This document shows, in pieces, positions 1-5,659 of a stretch of DNA of 11,044 nucleotides (position 1 is the first letter of the stretch; each line of letters begins with the position of its first letter). This DNA comes from an uncultured Collinsella sp. (lineage in GTDB: Bacteria > Actinomycetota > Coriobacteriia > Coriobacteriales > Coriobacteriaceae). The DNA lies in the NCBI GenBank assembly GCA_900543275.1, contig UQQL01000065.1, forward strand, positions 1 through 11,044, written 5' to 3'. The position numbers were made by a program, and so were the translations under genes. The notes beneath the pieces were generated by a model that did not search any database, was not told the DNA's origin, and saw only the letters and a list, made by a program, of their open reading frames with translations.

Positions 1-60
1 GACAAGCACTTCAATGCCATTAAAAAGGCCAACCGACGCAAGCCGGGCAGCGACGAGTAG
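1..60 (+). CDS. C-terminal tail of an unidentified protein (partial)
   Basis: The first 60 bases read as 19 codons and a TAG stop in frame 1, giving a basic, hydrophilic tail (DKHFNAIKKANRRKPGSDE). A lysine/arginine-rich end closing with acidic residues is common in many cytoplasmic proteins, so the family cannot be recognised from this fragment. It converges on the lipid kinase gene, whose stop lies 21 bases away on the other strand. No obvious hairpin terminator fits between the two stops. That this is a real gene end is inferred only from an open frame ending cleanly just before the next gene. Confidence 0.5.
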   Translation, partial: DKHFNAIKKANRRKPGSDE

Positions 61-81
61 TCGTTTGTTCCACTGGCCTTG

Positions 82-1044
82 CTAGCGGGTAGGGTGCCAA
101 ACTTGGAGGGCGCTGCCGAGGACGTCGACCTCGATGCGCGAGGCGTCAACGGGCTCGCCGTCGGCCTGGATGGGGTAGTCGGGCTCCTCAAAAGTTAGCT
201 CGGCATGGCGGCAGCGGCGCATGCGAACCGGTGGCAACTTGGTATGGTGGCCGTCCTTGGCCGAAAGGAACATAGGCAGGGCTACCGCGCGAGGGACGGG
301 GCCGCAGGCGTAGCAGACGTCGAGCATGCCGTCGCAGGGGTCGGCATCGGGGCAGATGCGATAGCCCGAGCCATAGGTAGGACCAAGCTGAATCGCCATG
401 ATGATCGCCCTCACGCGCTCGGCGGGCGCGCCGTCAAAGCTGACTGTCATGGGGTAGTTGCGGTAGCGCAGGCCAAACTGCTCAAGTCCCGAAAGGGTGT
501 AGAGCGGCGCGCCCGTCAAGCCGGTCTTTTTGCGCAGCTCGGTGGTGCCCAGGCCGATGGCGGCATCGATGCCGACCGAAAGCGTCTGGTCGTAGTACTC
601 AACGGTAGCCTCGCCGCTGCCGCTCGCAGGGCTCCACGAGCGAATGCGCCCGATGTCCTGACGCTGCAGCTCGCAGGTGAGCAGCGCGCCATAATCCTTG
701 CCGGAGAAATCGTCGATACCGAGCGTCTGGGCAAAATCGTTGCCGGAGCCCACGGGCAGGACGGCAAGAGCGGGGCGGGCGTCCTGCTCTTGCGTCATAA
801 GCCCGTTGACGACCTCGTGAATCACGCCGTCGCCGCCGAGTGCGATAACGGTGCGATAGCCCTGAGCCTGCGCGGCCAGCTCCTTGGCGTGTCCCATACG
901 CTCGGTCAACACCAGGTCAAACTGGGATGCGCGTGCAGTCATGTCCAAAAATCGTTGCAGGCGCTCGGCAACTTCGCGTGCCGCACCCGACTGAGCGGCT
1001 GGGTTGGCGATGATGAGCGTGCGACCAAAATCAGTTGCGTGCAT
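82..1044 (-). CDS. Diacylglycerol kinase family (YegS/BmrU-like) lipid kinase
   Basis: The product is about 320 residues and fits the soluble DAGK-catalytic / NAD-kinase-like fold that phosphorylates a lipid such as diacylglycerol with ATP at the membrane face. Counting from the ATG at 1044, the N-terminus has the family phosphate-loop-like segment (TLIIANPAAQSG, residues 9-20). The nucleotide-binding motif GGDGV is at 70-74 (usually GGDGT) followed by HEVVNGL, and PVGSGNDF is at 97-104. The C-terminal half holds the usual beta-sandwich ending in an IQADGEP-type motif. The frame stays open upstream to a GTG at 1116 and an ATG at 1068, but only the ATG at 1044 has a good ribosome binding site (GGGAG, 7-nt spacer) and it begins right at the conserved domain. 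It lies 86 bases downstream of the CLC transporter on the same strand, so the two may be co-transcribed. Substrate is unknown; family call is firm. Confidence 0.88.
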   Translation of the reverse strand: MHATDFGRTLIIANPAAQSGAAREVAERLQRFLDMTARASQFDLVLTERMGHAKELAAQAQGYRTVIALGGDGVIHEVVNGLMTQEQDARPALAVLPVGSGNDFAQTLGIDDFSGKDYGALLTCELQRQDIGRIRSWSPASGSGEATVEYYDQTLSVGIDAAIGLGTTELRKKTGLTGAPLYTLSGLEQFGLRYRNYPMTVSFDGAPAERVRAIIMAIQLGPTYGSGYRICPDADPCDGMLDVCYACGPVPRAVALPMFLSAKDGHHTKLPPVRMRRCRHAELTFEEPDYPIQADGEPVDASRIEVDVLGSALQVWHPTR

Positions 1045-1051
1045 GGGGCGA

Positions 1052-1056
1052 CTCCC
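1052..1056 (-). promoter_or_regulatory. Ribosome binding site deciding the lipid kinase start
   Basis: On the minus strand GGGAG sits 7 nt before the ATG at 1044. Neither upstream alternative (ATG at 1068, GTG at 1116) is preceded by a comparable purine stretch, so the shorter protein is preferred. Confidence 0.55.
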
Positions 1057-1130
1057 GGCGTGTGACATGACAGTGCGGTCGCGCTCAGGTCGAATTGCCC
1101 CCGATTGTGGCTGCACGGCGATTATTACAT

Positions 1131-2552
1131 CTACTCTATCAGGTCGTTGTGGCGCTCGATAGCATCCGCTACCGTACCGCCCTCATCCACAATAAGCGAA
1201 CGGCGCTTGGGTGAGATGATGCGCTGGGCGGGGTATACGCCGCGGTGTCCGCCGGTTAGGTAGCTGATAAAGGCCACGATGACAAAGAACCCGGCGGCCG
1301 TGCCGTGGAACAGGTCGATGGCCATCATGCAGGTGGTGATGGGCACGTTGAGGCCGGCGCAGAACACGCCGAGCATGCCGAGAGCCGCCAGAAAACTGGG
1401 GTCAAGCCCGGTAAGGCAACCGATCCAGCCACCGAGTGCCGCACCGATGCCAAACAGGGGCGTGACCTCGCCGCCTTGGAAGCCCGCGCCCAGGGTAAGC
1501 GCTGTGACGACCAACTTGATGGCTGCGTCCGCCAGGGTGGTGTTGCCTGCAAATCCGGCGCCGGAAAGCCACGTGGAAAGGCCGGCGTAGTCCCAGGCGT
1601 CGAGGAGGGCATAGGCGGCCAAAACCACGAGTGCGCCTATGAGTGCGCGGACGAGGTAATTGGTGATAAAGCGACCGTACAGGCTTTTGACGGTTCGAAC
1701 CGACCAGGCAAAGAGGCGTGCCGTCAGGCCGAAGATAATTGCGCTGACAACAACGATGACAACCGTCCGTGGTGTCATGTCGGGAACGCTGGCGATGACA
1801 TTCGCCTCGTACTCGGTTCCCAAGGCAAGCGACGTAAAGTAGCCGGTAAACGAGGCGACCAGGCAGTAGATGCCCGCGGTGTAGTCGATCTTTCCGATAA
1901 AGCACATCTCCATGCCAAAGAAAGCTCCGGCAAGGGGCGAACCGAATACGGCGCCAAAGGCCGACGAGATGCCGGCGAGCATGAGGTCGTGGTGGTCATG
2001 CTTTTTGAGGTGGGCGAGGCTCGAGATGTTGCTGGCGATGGTGCCGCCAATCTGCACCGCGGCTCCCTCGCGACCGGCCGATCCGCCCGTTAGGTGCGTG
2101 AGCGTAGAGCAGACGAAGGTGAGGACGGCCATGCGCATATGGATGAGGCGTGTGCCCAGAGCGGAGTCGATGACCAGGTTGTTGCCTCGTTTGGCAGCAA
2201 GGCCGTGGTTTTTATACACCCATGCGGTGGCAATGCCCACAACGGGAAGCAATGCGTAGACCCACGCGTGGTGCTCGCGATAGTCGGTCGCGATATTCAG
2301 CGAGGCCAAAAACGCCCAAGCGGCAACGCCCATGGCGAGCGAGACGATGACGACGAGCACGAGCAACTTGGCGCTCGCGAGTAGGTTGCGGGCGTTGCGG
2401 CGCGTGTCGGCAGCCAAGAGATGCTCGGAGCGGGGGAGCTGTTGCCTGCCTGCCATGATGACGTCGTTAAGGGAGAAAAGGCCGCCGTCGTCGAGCGGCT
2501 GGGAATGATCCTGCGCCTCGTTTGCGCTTTCGGGTTTGTCGGTAAAAGTCAT
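1131..2552 (-). CDS. CLC-family anion/proton antiporter, probable fluoride exporter (CLC-F type)
   Basis: This 473-residue protein is an integral membrane CLC with roughly ten hydrophobic helices after a polar N-terminal extension of about 60 residues. Directly visible are the gating-glutamate motif GREGAAVQIGG (E162), GSPLAGAFFGMEMC (204-217), and GGEVTPLFGIG (360-370). In place of the chloride-selectivity GSGIP motif of ClcA there is RGNNLVID (122-129). From memory of the CLC-F literature, the Enterococcus casseliflavus F-/H+ antiporter uses E118, E318, T320 and Y396. Here E162, E362, T364 and Y440 have exactly the same spacings, and GNN resembles the Asn-type CLC-F subclade. The expected role is proton-driven export of fluoride from the cytoplasm, protecting enzymes such as enolase and pyrophosphatase. 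The ATG at 2552 has AGAGG five nt upstream, and a TATAAT box lies close by. The CLC family is certain; fluoride rather than chloride specificity is inference. Confidence 0.85.
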   Translation of the reverse strand: MTFTDKPESANEAQDHSQPLDDGGLFSLNDVIMAGRQQLPRSEHLLAADTRRNARNLLASAKLLVLVVIVSLAMGVAAWAFLASLNIATDYREHHAWVYALLPVVGIATAWVYKNHGLAAKRGNNLVIDSALGTRLIHMRMAVLTFVCSTLTHLTGGSAGREGAAVQIGGTIASNISSLAHLKKHDHHDLMLAGISSAFGAVFGSPLAGAFFGMEMCFIGKIDYTAGIYCLVASFTGYFTSLALGTEYEANVIASVPDMTPRTVVIVVVSAIIFGLTARLFAWSVRTVKSLYGRFITNYLVRALIGALVVLAAYALLDAWDYAGLSTWLSGAGFAGNTTLADAAIKLVVTALTLGAGFQGGEVTPLFGIGAALGGWIGCLTGLDPSFLAALGMLGVFCAGLNVPITTCMMAIDLFHGTAAGFFVIVAFISYLTGGHRGVYPAQRIISPKRRSLIVDEGGTVADAIERHNDLIE

Positions 2553-2581
2553 ACGTTCCTCTTTTTGGTTGCAACACGAGC

Positions 2582-2587
2582 ATTATA
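2582..2587 (-). promoter_or_regulatory. Candidate -10 box for the CLC transporter
   Basis: The minus strand reads TATAAT about 30 nt upstream of the ATG at 2552, which would give a short leader of about 20 nt that just holds the ribosome binding site. At a 17-nt spacing the -35 position reads GGCTCG, a poor match to TTGACA. The call therefore rests on the perfect -10 and its position. Confidence 0.45.
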
Positions 2588-2699
2588 AAACGCGGTAAAC
2601 GCGACGAGCCGGTGGGTTGGTTTTGGTTTTGTTTCGCGGCTTGCGGCCGACAGATGTATTCGCGGCCGCGGGCCAGGTCTTGAGCAGGCGGCGAGGGAT

Positions 2700-2705
2700 T
2701 ATACT
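2700..2705 (+). promoter_or_regulatory. Candidate -10 box for moeA-mog
   Basis: TATACT lies in an AT-rich patch 58 nt upstream of the moeA start at 2764, within an otherwise GC-rich divergent intergenic region (2553-2763). A TTGAGC at 2680-2685 resembles a -35 box, but the spacing is only 14 nt, so the promoter is either weak, activator-dependent or wrongly placed. The rest of this intergenic stretch holds a GC palindrome (CGCGGCCGCG) and nothing else recognised. Confidence 0.3.
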
Positions 2706-2753
2706 GAGATAAACATAAAGAATCGGCGCTTTTGTTGCGCGCCGCAGCATGCT

Positions 2754-2758
2754 AGAGG
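2754..2758 (+). promoter_or_regulatory. Ribosome binding site deciding the moeA start
   Basis: AGAGG lies 5 nt before the ATG at 2764. The in-frame ATG at 2749 lies upstream of this site, so translation most likely starts at 2764 and the first five codons of the longer frame are leader. Confidence 0.6.
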
Positions 2759-2763
2759 TGCAT

Positions 2764-4026
2764 ATGGCTGAGAAACTCATTCCGTTGGAGGACGCACAGG
2801 CGATCGTCTTGTCGCACGTGAATCGCACCGAAGTTGTCGAGATTCCCGTGTGGCAGGCCGTCGGTCTTCCCTTGGCCGAGGACGCGGTGGCCGATATCGA
2901 CATCTCGCCGTTTGCCAACAGCGCTATGGACGGATATGCCGTGCACTCGGCGGATTTGGCGCAGGCATCTGGCGAGGCGCCGGTGACGCTCGACGTTATC
3001 GGACACGAGGCCGCGGGCCATGTGTTTGAGGGCGCAATCGGCGCGGGTGAGACGGTCCGCATCATGACGGGCGCGCCGGTGCCCGAGGGTGCCGATGCCG
3101 TTGTGAAATACGAGATCGTCGACGTGCTCGATGGCGACGGCAACGAGGGCTCGCACGTTCGCTTTTCGGCGCCGGCCAAGGTGGGGGAGAACGTTCGCTC
3201 GGCTGCCGAGGAGGCCCATGCCGGCGATGTTGTGATGCACGCTGGCGAGGTTGTGGCCCCGGCCGGCGCCGGTTTGCTGGCGAGCGCCGGTTACGCGAAC
3301 GTTAGAGTGCACGCCGCCCCGCGCGTGGGCGTTATCTCGCTGGGCACGGAGCTGGTCGCGCCCGGCCAGCTGCCGGCGCGTGGGCAGATTCGCGATTCCA
3401 ATTCCTCGGCGTTAATGGCCGAGGCACTCGATGCTGGGGCCGACCCGGTGTTCTACGGCATTGCGCCCGACGACGAGCGGGCGATTGCCGAGCTTGTGCA
3501 CCGCGCCGCGCAAGAGTGCGATTTTGTCATTACGAGCGGTGGCGCCTCGGCTGGCGACTACGACTACGTGACGGCGCTGGTTCGGCGCGAGGGCGAGGTG
3601 CTGTTCGATCGCATTTCGTTGCGTCCCGGCAAGGCCATTACGTTTGGCCTGCTCGGCGGCAAGCCCTATCTGGGGCTTTCGGGCAACCCCGCGGCGGCAT
3701 ACGTGGGCTTTGAGATGCTCGCCCGCCCGGCGATTCGCAAGATGCGCGGCTTTGCCGAGGGTGCGCGTCCCGTGCAGCAGGCGGTTCTTACCCACGGCGT
3801 GAAGAAGCGACAGGACCGACGCTTCTATGATCGCGCCACGGTTGCGCGCGATGCGCAGACGGGTGAGCTTACGGTCACCGAGGCGCACAGCCAGAACTCG
3901 GCGCTGCTCGGAACCATGCAGCGTGCGAACTGCCTGTTGCGCATCAACGAGGGTCCGTGCGATCTTGAGCCGGGCGACGTCGTGGATGTCGTCCGTGTCG
4001 ATCTGCCCGAGGGCGCCGTGCTGTAG
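2764..4026 (+). CDS. moeA: Molybdopterin molybdenumtransferase MoeA
   Basis: MoeA inserts molybdate into adenylylated molybdopterin to make active molybdenum cofactor in the cytoplasm, working after MogA. The 420-residue length is typical of the family. Visible motifs in order are NSAMDGYAV (52-60, with the conserved Asp57), MTGAPVPEGADAVVKYE (101-117), SLGTEL (192-197, corresponding to the GDEL segment), GQIRDSNS (207-214), SGGASAGDYD (258-267, family SGGVSVGD), RPGKAITFG (287-295) and LSGNPAAA (305-312). The C-terminal region matches domain IV. The start at 2764 is chosen for its AGAGG site. The next gene, a MogA/MoaB homologue, begins 10 nt after the stop, with its ribosome binding site overlapping the moeA stop codon, so the pair is clearly an operon. 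Some genomes carry two moeA paralogues, and one copy can be dedicated to a particular enzyme; which applies here cannot be seen. Confidence 0.95.
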   Translation: MAEKLIPLEDAQAIVLSHVNRTEVVEIPVWQAVGLPLAEDAVADIDISPFANSAMDGYAVHSADLAQASGEAPVTLDVIGHEAAGHVFEGAIGAGETVRIMTGAPVPEGADAVVKYEIVDVLDGDGNEGSHVRFSAPAKVGENVRSAAEEAHAGDVVMHAGEVVAPAGAGLLASAGYANVRVHAAPRVGVISLGTELVAPGQLPARGQIRDSNSSALMAEALDAGADPVFYGIAPDDERAIAELVHRAAQECDFVITSGGASAGDYDYVTALVRREGEVLFDRISLRPGKAITFGLLGGKPYLGLSGNPAAAYVGFEMLARPAIRKMRGFAEGARPVQQAVLTHGVKKRQDRRFYDRATVARDAQTGELTVTEAHSQNSALLGTMQRANCLLRINEGPCDLEPGDVVDVVRVDLPEGAVL

Positions 4027-4036
4027 GAGGAATGCT

Positions 4037-4516
4037 ATGGAGTTGAAGATTTCGATCGTGACGTGCTCGGATACGCGCGATCTTGCCCAGGACGAAGCAG
4101 GCGCTGCACTCGAGGAGCTCGTCGCGGCGCAGGGCTGGACGGTTGCCTCGCATACGGTGGTGCATGACGATGTTGACGAGATCGGTGCTGCCATTGTGGC
4201 TGCGGCCGACGATTGCCAGGCCAACGTGGTCATCACCTGCGGCGGCACGGGGCTTTCGATGCGCGACGTGACGCCCGAGGCGACGCGTGCCGTCTGCGAC
4301 CGCGATGTGCCGGGTATTGCCGAGGCGATCCGTGCATACTCTATGACCAAGACGCGCCGTGCCATGCTTTCGCGCGCCGTGTGCATGCAGCGTGGGGCTG
4401 CGCTTGTCATCAACTTTCCGGGATCCACGAAGGCGGCTCGCGAAAGCTGGGAGGCCGTGAGCGACCAGCTGGAGCACGCGGCCCACATGACGGCGGGCGG
4501 TGGACACGCTCGCTAA
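4037..4516 (+). CDS. mog: MogA/MoaB-family molybdopterin adenylyltransferase
   Basis: The 159-residue product has the MoCF-binding fold: beta1 ISIVTCSDTRD (5-15), the molybdopterin-binding loop TCGGTGLSMRDVTPEAT (67-83) with GGTG at 69-72 and the conserved Asp77, then PGIAEAIR (92-99), and a late NFPGSTKAARE segment (126-136). Members adenylylate molybdopterin with ATP, giving the substrate from which MoeA makes Moco. The start is the ATG at 4037, 6 nt after an AGGAGG that overlaps the TAG of moeA, implying translational coupling. An intrinsic terminator follows 13 nt after the stop. Whether it should be called mogA or moaB cannot be settled without a tree, since both names are used for this domain. 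The C-terminus ends in a short glycine/histidine tail (GGGHAR). Confidence 0.9.
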   Translation: MELKISIVTCSDTRDLAQDEAGAALEELVAAQGWTVASHTVVHDDVDEIGAAIVAAADDCQANVVITCGGTGLSMRDVTPEATRAVCDRDVPGIAEAIRAYSMTKTRRAMLSRAVCMQRGAALVINFPGSTKAARESWEAVSDQLEHAAHMTAGGGHAR

Positions 4517-4529
4517 ACTGCTTGCCTGT

Positions 4530-4563
4530 AGCGGAGTGACCTTATGGGTCGCTCCGCTTTTTT
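4530..4563 (+). terminator. Intrinsic terminator after moeA-mog
   Basis: The arms AGCGGAGTGACC (4530-4541) and GGTCGCTCCGCT (4547-4558) form a 12-bp stem with one G-U wobble and a TTATG loop. Six T residues (4558-4563) follow directly. This is a textbook rho-independent terminator separating the cofactor operon from the mod operon. Confidence 0.92.
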
Positions 4564-4599
4564 AAGCGGCGACAACGCGAGCGTCTTGCGGCTATCGGT

Positions 4600-4629
4600 A
4601 TAAGAAATTATCAAACGATAATTTCTTAT
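4600..4629. promoter_or_regulatory. Perfect 13-bp AT-rich inverted repeat, candidate operator of modABC
   Basis: ATAAGAAATTATC (4600-4612) and its exact reverse complement (4617-4629) flank an AAAC spacer. The element sits just upstream of the -35 position of the modA promoter and is strikingly AT-rich against its surroundings. It is not followed by a T tract, so it is not a terminator. Its position suits a dimeric helix-turn-helix regulator, perhaps one responding to molybdate. It does not obviously match the E. coli ModE box, so the binding protein is unknown. Confidence 0.6.
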
Positions 4630-4652
4630 CACAAGCATTATTCGCGCTAAAG

Positions 4653-4658
4653 TATAAT
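4653..4658 (+). promoter_or_regulatory. Candidate -10 box of the modABC promoter
   Basis: A perfect TATAAT lies 60 nt before the modA ATG, predicting transcription from about 4665 and a leader of about 54 nt. The -35 position at 17-nt spacing reads CACAAG, a poor match. The inverted repeat at 4600-4629 abuts this position, consistent with an activator-dependent or operator-controlled promoter. Confidence 0.55.
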
Positions 4659-4718
4659 TCAATTACAGGATAAAGCCCGCGGCGGGGTGCCCGGGCGTAG
4701 CGCTCGAAAGGGTTGAAC

Positions 4719-5591
4719 ATGTTCGATATGGTTTCTCGCCGCGGATTCGTCTCGCTTTCTGCTGTCGCCGCTGCCGGCCTTGGCCTTGCTGGCTGCTCGG
4801 GCAACAAGGAGCCTGAGTCGGCCGGCTCCGATGCGGGTTCTGCCAAGACTTCTTTCAAGAAGGCTGTCGAGCTGCAGGTATTTGCCGCCAACTCGCTCGA
4901 GAAAGCTCTGCCCGAGGTTCAGAAGCTCTACACCGATCAGACCGGTACCACCTTTGCCGACACGCAGTTTAAGGCGTCCGGCGACCTTGTCGAGCAGATG
5001 CGCGCCGGCGCTGCGGTGGACGTGCTCATCACGGCCTCTAAGGGCACTATGGATGATGCCGAGGCCGCCGAGCTCGTCGATGCCGACACGCGCGAGGACA
5101 TGTTCGTCAACGACCTCGTGATTATTCGTGCCGAGGGCTCCGACACCAAGGTCGAGGCCATCGCCGACGTCGCGAACCTGGACGGCAAGATTGCCGTCGG
5201 CGACGCTAAGACCGTTCCCGCCGGCAAGTATGCCAACCAAGCGCTGGCTTCTGTTGGGCTCTACACCGGTACCGAGGGCGACGACGGCGAGTATGCACCC
5301 GAGCTCGCCGACAAGGTGGCCCTGGCCGACAAGGTCGGCACCGCCGCAGCTTACGTCTCTACGGGCGACTGCGTGGCCGGCTTTGTCTACAGCTCCGACA
5401 TCTTCCGCTACGACGGCATCGAGGAGGCCTTCGTGTGCCCCGAGGATTCGCACAAGCCCATCGTGTATCCGGGTGCCGTTGCCGAGAGCTCCGAGCACGC
5501 CGACGAGGCCAAGGCGTTCATCGACTTCTGTCTGACCAACAAGAAGGCGCAGAAGATTTGGGCTAAGTACGGATTTGAGCTTTCCGCGTAG
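4719..5591 (+). CDS. modA: Molybdate ABC transporter substrate-binding lipoprotein ModA
   Basis: This 290-residue solute-binding protein captures molybdate (or tungstate) outside the membrane and delivers it to ModB. The N-terminus has SRRGFVSL (6-13), a twin-arginine-like motif, a hydrophobic stretch, and a lipobox LAGC with Cys26, so it is probably a Tat- or Sec-exported lipoprotein anchored to the outer face of the cytoplasmic membrane. A short acidic/serine linker follows. The mature part shows ModA hallmarks: LQVFAANSLEKALPEV near the N-terminus, KASGDLVEQMRAGAAVDVLITAS, a later VGDAKTVPAGKYANQAL segment, and a final FIDFCLTNKKAQKIWAKYGF helix. The ATG at 4719 is favoured over the TTG at 4713 and the ATG at 4728 because AAAGGG lies 6 nt upstream. 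It leads the modABC set. Tungstate or another oxyanion is possible as ligand. Confidence 0.92.
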   Translation: MFDMVSRRGFVSLSAVAAAGLGLAGCSGNKEPESAGSDAGSAKTSFKKAVELQVFAANSLEKALPEVQKLYTDQTGTTFADTQFKASGDLVEQMRAGAAVDVLITASKGTMDDAEAAELVDADTREDMFVNDLVIIRAEGSDTKVEAIADVANLDGKIAVGDAKTVPAGKYANQALASVGLYTGTEGDDGEYAPELADKVALADKVGTAAAYVSTGDCVAGFVYSSDIFRYDGIEEAFVCPEDSHKPIVYPGAVAESSEHADEAKAFIDFCLTNKKAQKIWAKYGFELSA

Positions 5592-5649
5592 TGCGGCTTG
5601 GAGCGATAATCCCATCGTTTTGTCTTTTGCCCTGTCCTCGTCTTTCCTT

Positions 5650-5653
5650 GGAG
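5650..5653 (+). promoter_or_regulatory. Ribosome binding site deciding the modB start
   Basis: TTGGAG (core GGAG at 5650-5653) lies 6 nt before the in-frame GTG at 5660. A start there begins a classic signal peptide. The earlier GTG at 5591 overlaps the modA stop and would add 23 residues in front of that signal peptide. Confidence 0.6.
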
Positions 5654-5659
5654 CGTTTC

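Noticed and set aside
205..1065. Plus-strand frame of 286 codons opposite the lipid kinase.
   Set aside because: The opposite strand carries GGDGV and PVGSGNDF kinase motifs; this frame is an antisense shadow.
2553..2763. Possible fluoride riboswitch ahead of the CLC gene.
   Set aside because: No GGNGAUGG-type core was found on the minus strand, and the TATAAT box leaves too short a leader to hold one.
2583..3179. Minus-strand frame of 198 codons covering the moeA 5' end and the divergent promoter region.
   Set aside because: It overlaps conserved MoeA coding sequence and the candidate promoters, with low-complexity Ser/Thr/Ala composition.
3412..4488. Minus-strand open frame of 358 codons opposite moeA and mog.
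   Set aside because: It spans two well-supported genes and their junction and has shadow-like composition (runs of S, A, R, H).
4600..4629. Inverted repeat as a terminator.
   Set aside because: No T tract follows, the stem is AT-rich, and a better terminator lies at 4530-4563; operator function fits better.
4659..5615. Long minus-strand open frame of 318 codons opposite modA.
   Set aside because: It is a shadow of the GC-rich coding frame; modA has clear family motifs, a lipobox and a ribosome binding site, while the antisense product matches nothing recognisable.
5591..5659. modB starting at the GTG at 5591 that overlaps the modA stop.
   Set aside because: It would place 23 residues before a clean signal peptide; the GTG at 5660 has its own GGAG site at 6 nt. 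The longer start cannot be fully excluded.
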